Positions 46,555 through 56,166 of a stretch of DNA of 64,000 nt are shown here, piece by piece. The DNA is from Arenibacter echinorum. GTDB lineage: Bacteria > Bacteroidota > Bacteroidia > Flavobacteriales > Flavobacteriaceae. The position numbers and the translations under genes were made by a program. The notes under the pieces are model-generated. The model did not search any database. It saw only the letters and a list, made by a program, of their open reading frames with translations, and was not told the origin of the DNA. Numbering within the stretch: position 1 is the first letter of the stretch; every line of letters begins with the position of its first letter. Location of the stretch: NCBI RefSeq assembly GCF_003259375.1, contig NZ_QLLN01000007.1, positions 270,654 through 334,653 of the forward strand, given 5' to 3'.

Positions 46555-48111
46555 TTAGTATCCCGGATTCTGAACCAAATTAGGATTGGAAAGCAATGCT
46601 GTTTCCGGAATTGGGAAAAGATTCATATTAGGATCTCCAGTTACCTCCTTAAGACCCCAAGGGGCGGTGAACTTATCGAATCGTACCAAATCGTTCCTTC
46701 TCCAAAATTCTATGTATAGCTCCCTACCGCGTTCTGCCAATAATACATCCTCTGTAACATTGGGCAAATCAGGGGTATTGGTCCTAGCTTGACGTAATTC
46801 ATTGACCATTGAAGTTATATCCTCTCCCATACGCATCATGGCCTCGGCCTTCATCAAATGGGCATCGGAATATCTAAAAAGAATCTGGTGCTTTCTAAAA
46901 GAGTTAATTTCTCCCCCATCATTCGGGTGGTATTTAAGAATTCTTATACCGTCAGCTTCTCCATTTCCTACCAAAGAGGTCAACTCTTTTTTCAATATTA
47001 GATCTCCTCCCTGTCTATTTTTCAATTTAGTTCCGTCTTCATTGTACTGCTGATTGATCAAAAAGCCGTACCCAAGACCTAAATTAACATTATCGGCATT
47101 GGAAGCGTCCGGAACCCATCCTCTTCTTTCTTCCTGGCCATCGCCCACATAATTGGTGTTGGGATCGCCTTCAAAAGAGTCATAGAATTCGGCCAAGGTA
47201 GAAAATCCGTTCCATCCACCACCAGTATTATCTGGGGAGTTCATGTTGTAATGCATACTATTCCATATCCTTGCCGCAACTTCACTCTTTAAATAGAAGA
47301 TGGTTTCGTTATCATCCGAGGATTCAAATATCTGAAAATATCCAGTCTCGATTCCAAAACCAAGATCAGCTATCTCGTCAACAGCATCTATCACTTTTTG
47401 CATATTGGCGTCATCAACTGCACCCCCATTATAGATATGGGAATTCAGGTACATTTTAGCCAAAAGAAAGTTCACCGCTGCCTTTGTAGCAGTCCCCGTA
47501 TTGGCAGTTCCTGGACTACCATCGGGCAAGCCCGGCAATGCTGCCAATAAATCCGACTCCACAAAGCTGAAAACCTCACTTCTGGTCAACACCTTTGGAT
47601 TAATTTCCGGACCTTCATCCACTTCCCTAAAGGGAACGGATCCAAAAAAGTCCATCAAAAAAAACATATTGAATGCCCTTAGATATTTGGCTTCCGCCAA
47701 TACTGCGGCATCCGGGTTACTTTCTATAATCTCAGAAGCCCTAAAGACATTCTCATTTAAATTGTTCCATGCGTTCTTAATAAATAAATGCGCTGGGGTC
47801 CATGTATGGGTATGCAACTGTCTCCATATCCCGTTATCGCCCCAGTCGGTTCCACGAGTTGGTATCAACAACTCATCCGTAGTAACCTCGGACATTGCGT
47901 ACATGGTTTCCTGGGTCTGAAAATCGGCACCCACACCATTGTACAGGTCACTAAGTGAAGAAGCCGGATTAGCCAGTGGTGTAAAACCGCCACTGGTTGC
48001 CTTACTTATGATCGAATCCGTTTCTTCTATCTCCAAATTGGTACAGCCAACAAGGCCCACCAATACAAATATGGAGCCGAAAACGGGTTTCATATATTTT
48101 TGTATGTTCAT
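46555..48111 (-). CDS. susD: SusD/RagB-family glycan-binding lipoprotein
   Basis: 518 aa. Signal ends at VGLVGC (Cys24 lipobox). TPR-like helices typical of SusD are seen (EAKYLRAFNMFFLMDFFGSV, AAVNFLLAKMYLNSHIYNG), and the C-terminus RYSDAHLMKAEAMMR / LLAERGRELYIEFWRRNDLV / FPIPETALLSNPNLVQNPGY is the family signature. It caps the SusC barrel at the cell surface and holds the oligosaccharide. It follows susC by ten bases. Given the maltose-type genes next door, the ligand is probably an alpha-glucan fragment, but that is inference. Confidence 0.93.
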   Translation of the reverse strand: MNIQKYMKPVFGSIFVLVGLVGCTNLEIEETDSIISKATSGGFTPLANPASSLSDLYNGVGADFQTQETMYAMSEVTTDELLIPTRGTDWGDNGIWRQLHTHTWTPAHLFIKNAWNNLNENVFRASEIIESNPDAAVLAEAKYLRAFNMFFLMDFFGSVPFREVDEGPEINPKVLTRSEVFSFVESDLLAALPGLPDGSPGTANTGTATKAAVNFLLAKMYLNSHIYNGGAVDDANMQKVIDAVDEIADLGFGIETGYFQIFESSDDNETIFYLKSEVAARIWNSMHYNMNSPDNTGGGWNGFSTLAEFYDSFEGDPNTNYVGDGQEERRGWVPDASNADNVNLGLGYGFLINQQYNEDGTKLKNRQGGDLILKKELTSLVGNGEADGIRILKYHPNDGGEINSFRKHQILFRYSDAHLMKAEAMMRMGEDITSMVNELRQARTNTPDLPNVTEDVLLAERGRELYIEFWRRNDLVRFDKFTAPWGLKEVTGDPNMNLFPIPETALLSNPNLVQNPGY

Positions 48112-48121
48112 AATGCTATGA

Positions 48122-51100
48122 TTAAAAAGTTACGTTAAATCCTAATGTGTATGTTCTTGGTCTTGGGAAGGAGCTATAATCGATACCCGCTATAGGCAGA
48201 CCATTTAATAGGGCAGCACTGGCCGGCGCCACACTAACCTCTGGATCAAGACCTGAATAATCTGTAATCACAAAAAGGTTCTGACCGGTAAGACTAAGTC
48301 TCATAGACTTGAACAAGCCTTCCTTTAAGGGAACGTTATAGGAAATAGATGCTGTTTGCAATCTTACAAAATCGCCTTTTTCCAAGAATCTAGTAGAAAC
48401 CGAAGCTTCTGCAAATCTACCTTCCTGTCCTGCCAACTCCACCACATTCTGTGTTACATTATTACCACTACCAATGGCACCTCCCGTAAAAAATGCGTTG
48501 GCGGTATTGTTGTAAATATAGTTGCCAAATTGCCCATTAAAATACATGGATGCCGACCAGTTTTTGTAACTGGCAGAGGTAGAAAAACCTCCTGTGAAAT
48601 CCGGTAGGGCACTTTTACCCACGAACTGTTGGTTATCCACACCGCCCTCATGCACAGGGTTCCCGTTGGCATCGAAACCTGTAAACTCCCTTAAATAAAA
48701 GGAATACAAAGGTTGTCCTGAGGCCAAGCGTTGGGCAAAAGCGTTGGACAGACCGGCACCGCGAATTGTACCCGCTGCAATCTCTCCGTCGAAATCCGTA
48801 ATTTCATTTTTATTGTAGGCCACGTTAAAGCCAGCAGTCCAATCAAAATCCTCTCCTTGTAAAATATCGTAATTTAGGGAGAATTCAGCTCCTTGATTCA
48901 ACACAACGGCATCCAAATTTTGGAAAAAAGTGGGCTGTGGGGAAGGCTGGGCCGCTTCTATATTAAGAAGTAAATCCCTTGTTTCCTTGCGATACACATC
49001 CACCGATCCACTAAAACGATCATTGGCAAACCCAAAATCCAAACCTACGTTATATTGGGTAGTCTCCTCCCACTTTAAATCAGGATTGGCAAATTCCACG
49101 GTTGAAATACCCGGTACGCTAACAGCACCTCCATCACCAATATTGGGATCACCATTGGTGGTAGTGGAATATCTTTCCCTACGAGCGAAACGACCATATC
49201 CCAAACCATCCTGGTTTCCTGTAATACCGTAACTCAACCTAAGTTTTAAGGTAGACATGGCATCGCCCATAAAATCTTCTTCATTGATCTTCCAGGCAAA
49301 AGCTGCGGAAGGGAAAATACCGTATCGATTATTTTCGCCAAAACGTGAAGAACCATCGGCCCTGACCGTTGCTGTAAACAGATACTTACTAGCTATACTA
49401 TAATTGGCCCTGGCAAAAAAGGATTGTAACTCGTCCGTATTATCAAAAGTATTTGTGAAAATAGATTTCACAGGAATAGTTACCTCTCCCAAATATTCAG
49501 TTTCAGGTGTTGGAAAAAGCCTATTCACAAAAAGATCGGCAGCACCCCCGGACGCATAACCATATTGCTGGTAAGAGCCCGTAATCATGGATTCTATCTT
49601 GCTTGCTGCATCGGTTAAATTCCTGGCCATGGAGTTTAAATTGGTTGTGGAATAACCCCAACCTTCCACATTTCTTCCCTCTGTATTAAAATCCTGATAG
49701 GAGAAACCTCCTAGAACATCCAATACGGAATTATCGAACTCTTTTTTGTAAGTCAAGGTTAATTCCAACAGCCTATTTTCCAAATTAAGGTCATTTAAGG
49801 TACCTCTACCATTACCCCCTGCACCACGACCAACATTAAAGGATTTACTGCCCAATTCAGCTTCACGTGTAGAATTGGATTTATCGTAACCTACAGTAGC
49901 CTTGGCCGTTAAATCTTCCACAATATCATATGAGGCAGAAAAATTGATCAAAAAGCGATCGGTATAAGTTAAACTTTGCCAGTTCTCCAACAAATTCAAT
50001 GGGTTGATCCTATCCCCTGGGTTGAAAGTACTATTGGCAGGCCAGGTAGGATTGGCAGAATAAGCTGATCCCAACATATCCCCAGTGGACCCTGCACTAC
50101 CACTTAATGGTGGTGCCTCGTCATTTACCCTTGAAAGGGTAGTCTGTAAATCCAACCTCAACTTATCGTCAAATACTCTTTGGGAAAGATTAATTCTACC
50201 AGTAACCCTCTCCTGTGAGGATTTTGGTACAATCCCGAATTGTTTCCCATAATTAAATGTAGCCCTTACATTGCCCGATCCATAATTCTGGGAGTAGGCA
50301 AGGTTGTTATTGGTCGAAGATGAATTTCTGGTTACCAATGACTGCCAATCGGTATCATTCCCTAAATCTGTTGCATTTCCTCCAAAGGCAGAAACGGCGG
50401 ACAGGAATTCGCTCCTATTCAATAAATCAAATTCATTGGCAGGTGATGAAAAACTTAAATCGGAAGAAAACTCCCAAGTACCTCCCTGTGCACCACCTTT
50501 ACCACTCTTGGTAGTAATGATAACAACACCATTGGCACCTCTGGAACCATAAATGGCCGTTGATGACGCATCCTTTAGGATACTCATGCTTTCAATATCG
50601 TTTGGGTTCAAAAAGCTAAGTGGGTTTCTAGCAGAACTAGACCCTACACCTATATCCGTACCTTCAGAAGAACTACCTCCAGAAGGAAGTGGAACACCAT
50701 CTACCACAAATAAGGGATCGTTATTGGATCTAACCGAAGAAGTACCCCTAATCCTGATGGAAACACCAGAACCTGGCTCACCACTTCCTTGGGAAATTTG
50801 AACCCCAGCGGTCTTACCCTGAATCAATTGTTCGGGAGACGAAATAACGCCTCCGTTAAAGTCCTCGGAAGTTACTGCGGAAACGGCACCGGTGGCATCC
50901 TTAACAGTTGTAGTACCATAACCTATGATAACTACTTCTGCCAATGCCTGTGCATCTTCTTCCATCATAATATTAATAGTGGTCTGGTTCCCTACTGCCA
51001 CCTCCTGTGTTTTGTAGCCGATATAGCTAAAAACAAGGACAGAACTTGCATCCACATCACTAATGACAAAATTTCCATCAAAATCTGTTTGTGCCCCATT

Positions 51101-51244
51101 GGTAGTTCCCTTTACCACGACACTGGCTCCCGGTAAGGGGCCACTAGCATCAGATACCGTACCTGATACTTCTTGAGCCGATGCTAATCCAAAACACAAA
51201 AATGTTCCAAATAGCAAAAAGCTTTTAAGTAATTTAAGCTTCAT
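48122..51244 (-). CDS. susC: SusC/RagA-family TonB-dependent receptor
   Basis: 1040 aa. Signal peptide ends near LASAQ. Domain order: carboxypeptidase-regulatory-like domain (about 25-105, VSGTVSDASGPLPGASVVVK), plug domain (about 110-240) with the SusC signature DIESMSILKDASSTAIYGSR, and a 22-strand beta-barrel ending in RPRTYTLGFNVTF. It carries oligosaccharides bound by SusD across the outer membrane using TonB energy. First gene of the susCD operon. The 457-bp upstream region, shared with the divergent LacI gene, has AATTGAGTT repeats and a CG-centred palindrome. Confidence 0.95.
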   Translation of the reverse strand: MKLKLLKSFLLFGTFLCFGLASAQEVSGTVSDASGPLPGASVVVKGTTNGAQTDFDGNFVISDVDASSVLVFSYIGYKTQEVAVGNQTTINIMMEEDAQALAEVVIIGYGTTTVKDATGAVSAVTSEDFNGGVISSPEQLIQGKTAGVQISQGSGEPGSGVSIRIRGTSSVRSNNDPLFVVDGVPLPSGGSSSEGTDIGVGSSSARNPLSFLNPNDIESMSILKDASSTAIYGSRGANGVVIITTKSGKGGAQGGTWEFSSDLSFSSPANEFDLLNRSEFLSAVSAFGGNATDLGNDTDWQSLVTRNSSSTNNNLAYSQNYGSGNVRATFNYGKQFGIVPKSSQERVTGRINLSQRVFDDKLRLDLQTTLSRVNDEAPPLSGSAGSTGDMLGSAYSANPTWPANSTFNPGDRINPLNLLENWQSLTYTDRFLINFSASYDIVEDLTAKATVGYDKSNSTREAELGSKSFNVGRGAGGNGRGTLNDLNLENRLLELTLTYKKEFDNSVLDVLGGFSYQDFNTEGRNVEGWGYSTTNLNSMARNLTDAASKIESMITGSYQQYGYASGGAADLFVNRLFPTPETEYLGEVTIPVKSIFTNTFDNTDELQSFFARANYSIASKYLFTATVRADGSSRFGENNRYGIFPSAAFAWKINEEDFMGDAMSTLKLRLSYGITGNQDGLGYGRFARRERYSTTTNGDPNIGDGGAVSVPGISTVEFANPDLKWEETTQYNVGLDFGFANDRFSGSVDVYRKETRDLLLNIEAAQPSPQPTFFQNLDAVVLNQGAEFSLNYDILQGEDFDWTAGFNVAYNKNEITDFDGEIAAGTIRGAGLSNAFAQRLASGQPLYSFYLREFTGFDANGNPVHEGGVDNQQFVGKSALPDFTGGFSTSASYKNWSASMYFNGQFGNYIYNNTANAFFTGGAIGSGNNVTQNVVELAGQEGRFAEASVSTRFLEKGDFVRLQTASISYNVPLKEGLFKSMRLSLTGQNLFVITDYSGLDPEVSVAPASAALLNGLPIAGIDYSSFPRPRTYTLGFNVTF

Positions 51245-51258
51245 ACATTGTTAGTTTT

Positions 51259-51309
51259 AATTGAGTTAAATAATTGAAAGTTGTAATTGAGTTAATTAAT
51301 AATTGAGTT
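51259..51309. repeat. AATTGAGTT direct repeats in the susC leader
   Basis: AATTGAGTT occurs at 51259-51267, 51285-51293 and 51301-51309, with a diverged AATTGAAAG at 51272-51280. Starts are spaced 13, 13 and 16 bases, beginning 15 bases before the susC start codon. Could be a protein-binding or mRNA-leader element or simply AT-rich duplication. Confidence 0.7.
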
Positions 51310-51402
51310 CACTATTTCATAAAAATTCACGTTCCATTATCGAAGATAAATAATATTATCGCTATTTATTGTTATATTTCTATTTTTAACGCTAAAAATT
51401 TA

Positions 51403-51418
51403 ACTAAAACGTTTTCGT
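51403..51418. promoter_or_regulatory. Putative LacI-family operator
   Basis: ACTAAAACGTTTTCGT: a perfect AAAACGTTTT palindrome with a central CG, extended on both sides with one mismatch. LacI-family operators are typically CG-centred palindromes, and a LacI-type gene starts 284 bases away on the + strand. Confidence 0.5.
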
Positions 51419-51701
51419 AAAATTTCGGTCTTTCGTGACCATAAACACAGGGCCAACAACCGATCTCTGTCTTTTTTATGATTTCAGAAATGTTAAATAT
51501 TGTACGAATATACACCATTTTTTATTTCAATGGTATTTTGACAAAAATATGTACTATTTAAACAATTCTTTAAAATAGATTTCACTCCTTATCTGAATAT
51601 ACTATTTTTACATCCTGTAATCCAATATTCCAATTAGCGCCAAAGCATTGTGAATGCCTTAATATTTTTAATAGTATATTCACTTGAAAAAAAATTGACC
51701 T

Positions 51702-52721
51702 TTGAAAAGAAAAATCACCCTCAAACATATTGCAAGGGAATTAGGGGTTTCCATTTCTACAGTTTCCAAAGCATTGAAAAATAGTGAGGAAATTGGATCT
51801 GACACTAAAGAGAAGGTCCAGGCTTTTGCCAAACTTTACAATTACAAGCCCAACAATATTGCCATCAGTTTAAAAAATAAGCGCACCAAAAATATTGGCG
51901 TTATAATCCCAGATATAGTACATCACTTTTTTACCACTGTTTTTAGAGGGATCGAAAAATACGCCAATGCCAAAGGCTACAATGTCATTGTCTGTGTCTC
52001 CGATGAATCTTTCGACAAGGAAGTCATTAATATGGAATTACTTGCCAACGGAAGTATAGACGGGTTTATTATGGCGCTTTCCTCCGGCACCCAATTGAAA
52101 AACGATTACAACCATTTAAAGGAAGTTACCGAACAGGGCATACCTTTGGTATTATTTGATCGTGTTGCGGAAGATATAAAATGCGACAAGGTAATCATCA
52201 ATGATAAAAAGGGAGCTTATAACGCGGTAACCAAATTCATAAAGGACGGCAGAAAAAGAATAGCCCTAATTACTTCAGAGGACTATATAAGTGTAAGCAG
52301 GGAAAGAGCTGCCGGTTATAAGGAGGCATTGTTGGACAATGGCATAGACTATAATGAAGACCTTGTTTTAAAATTTCCATCCATGGAAATCAACGAAAAC
52401 TTGATTGAGGATTTTTTTGAAAGGGAAACAGTAGACGCCGTGTTGAGCGTTAATGAAATATTTGCCATTCACAGTATGCGCTATGTACAAAGTAAAGGCT
52501 TAAAAATTCCTAAGGATATTTCCTTTATTGGTTTTACAGATGGGCTTCTGTCCAAATACGCCTCCCCCGGATTAACCGCCATTGCGCAACACGGTGAACA
52601 AATGGGAGAAATAGCGGCAGAAATACTTATAGACAAGGTAGAAAACGATATGGAGGAAGAAACCTATGTAACAAGGGTTTTGGAACCTACCCTGATAGAG
52701 CGCGGATCAACTGTTAATTAA
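51702..52721 (+). CDS. LacI-family transcriptional regulator
   Basis: 339 aa starting with TTG at 51702. N-terminal helix-turn-helix: ITLKHIARELGVSISTVSKA (about 5-24), then hinge residues PNNIAISLKNKRT. The effector domain (KNIGVIIPDIVHHFFTTVFR, SIDGFIMALSSGTQ, LVLFDRVAED, DAVLSVNEIFAIHSM, ISFIGFTDGLLSKYASPGLT) is a periplasmic-binding-protein-like fold. It is divergent from susCD and heads the pgmB/GH65/GH13 run, so it most likely regulates both by sensing a maltose-type sugar or glucose phosphate. Polarity (repressor or activator) is not clear; flavobacterial maltose loci of this type usually have a LacI repressor. Confidence 0.9.
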   Translation: MKRKITLKHIARELGVSISTVSKALKNSEEIGSDTKEKVQAFAKLYNYKPNNIAISLKNKRTKNIGVIIPDIVHHFFTTVFRGIEKYANAKGYNVIVCVSDESFDKEVINMELLANGSIDGFIMALSSGTQLKNDYNHLKEVTEQGIPLVLFDRVAEDIKCDKVIINDKKGAYNAVTKFIKDGRKRIALITSEDYISVSRERAAGYKEALLDNGIDYNEDLVLKFPSMEINENLIEDFFERETVDAVLSVNEIFAIHSMRYVQSKGLKIPKDISFIGFTDGLLSKYASPGLTAIAQHGEQMGEIAAEILIDKVENDMEEETYVTRVLEPTLIERGSTVN

Positions 52722-52883
52722 GAACCCTAACAAGTAGTTTCAAGGCCAATAATATCCAATTACCCTACAAAAGCTGGCCATATGGCCCTCTGTCCCCAAG
52801 ATACAGCCAGTACATGGTCATTTCCCCAACAACAAACACTTCTTTTTACTGGCCGTCAAAATATTTATTAATATCTTAAACCG

Positions 52884-53537
52884 ATGAATAAAACTGGATT
52901 TATTTTTGATTTGGACGGTGTTATTGTGGATACTGCCAAATATCATTATCTGGCCTGGCGAAAATTGGCCAATGAATTGGGATTTGAATTTACCCAAGAG
53001 CAAAACGAACTATTTAAAGGGGTAAGTCGCAAAAGATGCCTGGAAATTCTCTTGGAAATTGGGAACATTAAGGCGTCGCAAGAACAGTTCAGCAGATGGT
53101 TGGTGGAGAAGAATGAGGATTATTTGTCGCTTATAGAAGAAATGGATGAATCGGAAATTTTGCCAGACGTACTAAAGGTGCTGCAGTTTCTTAAAAAGCA
53201 CAACATGCCGATAGCCTTAGGGTCTGCCAGCAAAAATGCCCGTCCAATTTTGGAAAAAGTAAAATTAATGGATTATTTTGATGTCATTGTGGACGGAACC
53301 CACGTAGCCAAGGCCAAGCCCGATCCCGAAGTTTTTTTGATAGCCGCAAAACAATTGGGGGTTCCTCCAAAGGATTGCGTAGTCTTTGAAGATGCGGTTG
53401 CCGGAATAGAGGCCGCCAACAATGCAGGAATGCTGAGCATAGGCATTGGGGAAGAAAAAGTGCTTTCCGAAGCAAAATTTGTGTTTACAAATTTCACGAA
53501 AATGGATGATAAATTCCTAAATAGGCTATTAGAATAA
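52884..53537 (+). CDS. pgmB: Beta-phosphoglucomutase (HAD family)
   Basis: 217 aa, the PgmB length. HAD motif I is FDLDGVIVDT with nucleophile Asp9 and acid/base Asp11; the cap domain has KGVSRKRCLEIL; motif II is ALGSASKN; motif III/IV is KAKPDPEVFLIAAKQLG and VFEDAVAGIEAA. It converts beta-glucose 1-phosphate to glucose 6-phosphate through a beta-glucose 1,6-bisphosphate. This is the exact product of an inverting GH65 phosphorylase, whose gene follows. Confidence 0.92.
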   Translation: MNKTGFIFDLDGVIVDTAKYHYLAWRKLANELGFEFTQEQNELFKGVSRKRCLEILLEIGNIKASQEQFSRWLVEKNEDYLSLIEEMDESEILPDVLKVLQFLKKHNMPIALGSASKNARPILEKVKLMDYFDVIVDGTHVAKAKPDPEVFLIAAKQLGVPPKDCVVFEDAVAGIEAANNAGMLSIGIGEEKVLSEAKFVFTNFTKMDDKFLNRLLE

Positions 53538-53643
53538 ACTCCGTGACGAACATTCACAATAATTAATTAATTTGGTGTCTTTCTATTTGGAACCTGATAT
53601 TGATCATCAAACCCCATTGCAATAACCGAGAAACACTAGCACA

Positions 53644-55959
53644 ATGAATCAAGATTATATAAAGCCCGATAACTGGTCTATCATAGAAGAAGGATTTGAA
53701 AAAGAAAGAGTAAAATCCTCCGAAAGTTTATTCAGTCTTGGAAACGGCGCCATGGGGCAACGCGCCAATTTTGAAGAGAAATATACCGGACCCACTTTTC
53801 AAGGAAGTTATATTGGAGGGGTATATTACCCGGACAAAACACGTGTAGGATGGTGGAAGAACGGCTATCCGGAATACTTTGCCAAGGTGTTGAACGCTCC
53901 CAACTGGATCGGGATCAACGTCCTTATTAACGGCGAAACTTTAGACCTGAACACCTGTAAAAATGTACAGGATTTTCGCAGGGAATTAAACATGCAGGAA
54001 GGGTGGTATACACGTAGCTTTAAGGCTACTTTGCCCAATGATACCATTATAGAAGTAAAGATTACCCGCTTCCTTAGTTTGGACCATGATGAAGTAGGTG
54101 CCATTAAATACCAAATTAAGGCGATAAACCAGGATAGCGCCATGGCCTTCCATCCCTATCTTGATAGTGGGATTACCAATGAGGACACCAATTGGGACGA
54201 CCAATTTTGGAATACCACAGGGGTTACAACGGACGGTTCACAAGCCTTTATCGAGGCCCATACCATGAAGACCAATTTCGCTACCTGTACTTTTATGGAA
54301 TCCAAATTGTTCCATAATAATGAATTGGTATTGGAAAAACCGCTGGAAGCCTTATCAGAGACTACTGTAGTACATCAATTTAAAAAGGACATTAAAAAAG
54401 GAGACACCCTTACCCTAATAAAATTTGGCGGATATACTGTTTCTACCAATCATAAGCCCAATGAACTGATAATGGCAGCCAAAAAAGTTTTGCAAAAAGT
54501 AACCGAAATAGGTTTTGAAGCCCTGTTGGAGCAACAAAGGATATCATGGTCCAAAATCTGGGAAATGAGCGATATTACCATTGAGGGCGATGTAAAGGCA
54601 CAACAGGGAATTCGCTTCAATATTTTTCATTTAAACCAAACCTATCTGGGCAGGGATTCCAGACTTAATATTGGCCCCAAGGGATTTACTGGGGAAAAAT
54701 ACGGAGGAAGTACCTATTGGGACACAGAGGCCTACTGTATTCCCTTTTATATGGCCACCAAAAATAAAAAGGTAGCAAGAAACCTATTGACCTATAGGTA
54801 CAACCATTTGGAAAAGGCTATTGAAAATGCCAGAAAATTAGGTTTTGTAAATGGAGCGGCCCTATATCCCATGGTAACCATGAACGGGGAGGAGTGCCAT
54901 AACGAATGGGAAATAACCTTCGAGGAAATACATCGTAATGGGGCAATAGCCTTTGCCATTTACAATTATTACCGTTTTACAAGTGATTATACCTATATCC
55001 CGGAAATGGGGCTGGAGGTCTTGATCGGGATTGCCCGCTTTTGGCATCAAAGAGCCACATTTTCTACCCAAAAGAACAAATATGTAATTCTTGGGGTCAC
55101 GGGTCCCAATGAATACGAGAACAATGTAAACAATAACTTTTACACCAATTATATTGCAAAATGGTGCATTAATTATGCGCTTCAGGAACTACAAAAAGTT
55201 AAGGATGGCTACCCAGATGATTATCACAGAATTATAGGAGTAACCAAACTTACAGAAAAAGAGACGGAGGCTTGGGCCAAGGTGGCCAAAAAAATGTACT
55301 TCCCCTTCGATGAAAAACTGGGCATTTATTTACAGCAGGATGGCTTTTTGGACAAGGAACTTATCCCTGTCAAGGAATTAAACCAAAAAGAGAGGCCTAT
55401 CAACCAAAAATGGAGTTGGGACAGGATTTTGAGATCCCCTTACATTAAACAGGCAGATACCCTACAGGGATTTTATTTCTTTGAAGACCATTTTACTACG
55501 GAAGAACTAGAAAAGCATTTCGATTTTTACGAACCTTTTACCGTACATGAATCTTCATTATCCCCATGTGTGCACAGTATTCAGGCTGCAAAGCTGAACA
55601 GAATGGAACAAGCATATGCCTTTTACCTCCGAACTTCCAGATTGGATTTGGACGATTATAATAAGGAAGTAAAGGAAGGACTGCATATTACCTCCATGGC
55701 CGGTACCTGGATGAGCATAGTGGAAGGTTTTGGAGGTATGCGAATATTGGACGATAAACTGTCCTTTAGCCCAAGAATACCTAAACAATGGAAATCCTAT
55801 TCCTTCAAGGTAAATTTCAGGAATAGAATCCTGAAGGTAAAGGTTACGGAAAACGAAACCACATTTGACCTGGAAGGCACAGACGAAATGTCCATTAGGG
55901 TAAACGGAAAACGCGTGGTTTTAACCGCCGGCCAGAAAACCTATTCCCTCGTCAACTAA
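53644..55959 (+). CDS. GH65 phosphorylase, probably maltose phosphorylase
   Basis: 771 aa, the usual GH65 size. It has an N-terminal beta-sandwich domain, an (alpha/alpha)6 catalytic barrel and a C-terminal beta domain. The segment MNGEECHNEWE...FEEIH (Asn420-Glu423 within it) holds the general-acid Glu region, and YGGSTYWDTEAYCIPFYMAT is a GH65 substrate-pocket segment. VTGPNEYENNVNNNFYTN and HESSLSPCVHSIQA (phosphate-binding area) are also conserved. No signal peptide, so cytoplasmic. The reaction is maltose + phosphate to glucose + beta-glucose 1-phosphate. Maltose rather than trehalose or kojibiose is inferred from the amylase and SusCD context. Confidence 0.88.
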   Translation: MNQDYIKPDNWSIIEEGFEKERVKSSESLFSLGNGAMGQRANFEEKYTGPTFQGSYIGGVYYPDKTRVGWWKNGYPEYFAKVLNAPNWIGINVLINGETLDLNTCKNVQDFRRELNMQEGWYTRSFKATLPNDTIIEVKITRFLSLDHDEVGAIKYQIKAINQDSAMAFHPYLDSGITNEDTNWDDQFWNTTGVTTDGSQAFIEAHTMKTNFATCTFMESKLFHNNELVLEKPLEALSETTVVHQFKKDIKKGDTLTLIKFGGYTVSTNHKPNELIMAAKKVLQKVTEIGFEALLEQQRISWSKIWEMSDITIEGDVKAQQGIRFNIFHLNQTYLGRDSRLNIGPKGFTGEKYGGSTYWDTEAYCIPFYMATKNKKVARNLLTYRYNHLEKAIENARKLGFVNGAALYPMVTMNGEECHNEWEITFEEIHRNGAIAFAIYNYYRFTSDYTYIPEMGLEVLIGIARFWHQRATFSTQKNKYVILGVTGPNEYENNVNNNFYTNYIAKWCINYALQELQKVKDGYPDDYHRIIGVTKLTEKETEAWAKVAKKMYFPFDEKLGIYLQQDGFLDKELIPVKELNQKERPINQKWSWDRILRSPYIKQADTLQGFYFFEDHFTTEELEKHFDFYEPFTVHESSLSPCVHSIQAAKLNRMEQAYAFYLRTSRLDLDDYNKEVKEGLHITSMAGTWMSIVEGFGGMRILDDKLSFSPRIPKQWKSYSFKVNFRNRILKVKVTENETTFDLEGTDEMSIRVNGKRVVLTAGQKTYSLVN

Positions 55960-55978
55960 GTTCTAGATACTATCAAAA

Positions 55979-55990
55979 CAAAACGTTTAA
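55979..55990. promoter_or_regulatory. Possible second CG-centred operator half-palindrome
   Basis: CAAAACGTTTAA has a perfect AAACGTTT core with the same CG centre as the site at 51403-51418, 182 bases before the GH13 start. It could be a second regulator site, but an 8-bp AT-rich palindrome can occur by chance. Confidence 0.3.
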
Positions 55991-56166
55991 AAAACACATA
56001 ATTGGGATTGTTTTTTGAAAAAACTTGAAATAATTGGGTTGAAAGTCGCTCCCAAAATAAAATTTTTGAAAAAATTGACCCTAATTCCAAAAACAAGTAT
56101 CATTATTGCACTGAAAAGCTAAGCGGCCAATAGATTAGGCTTTTTGTTCCGAAAAGAAAGCACAAA

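Larger units (their letters stand above)
51245..51701. other. Divergent regulatory region (susC / lacI-type)
   Basis: 457 bp without genes. It carries three AATTGAGTT copies in the susC leader, a CG-centred LacI-like palindrome at 51403-51418, and TATTTTTG on the minus strand (51542-51549), which fits the TAnnTTTG element for susC transcription with a leader of nearly 300 nt. No obvious promoter for the + gene is seen. Confidence 0.5.
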
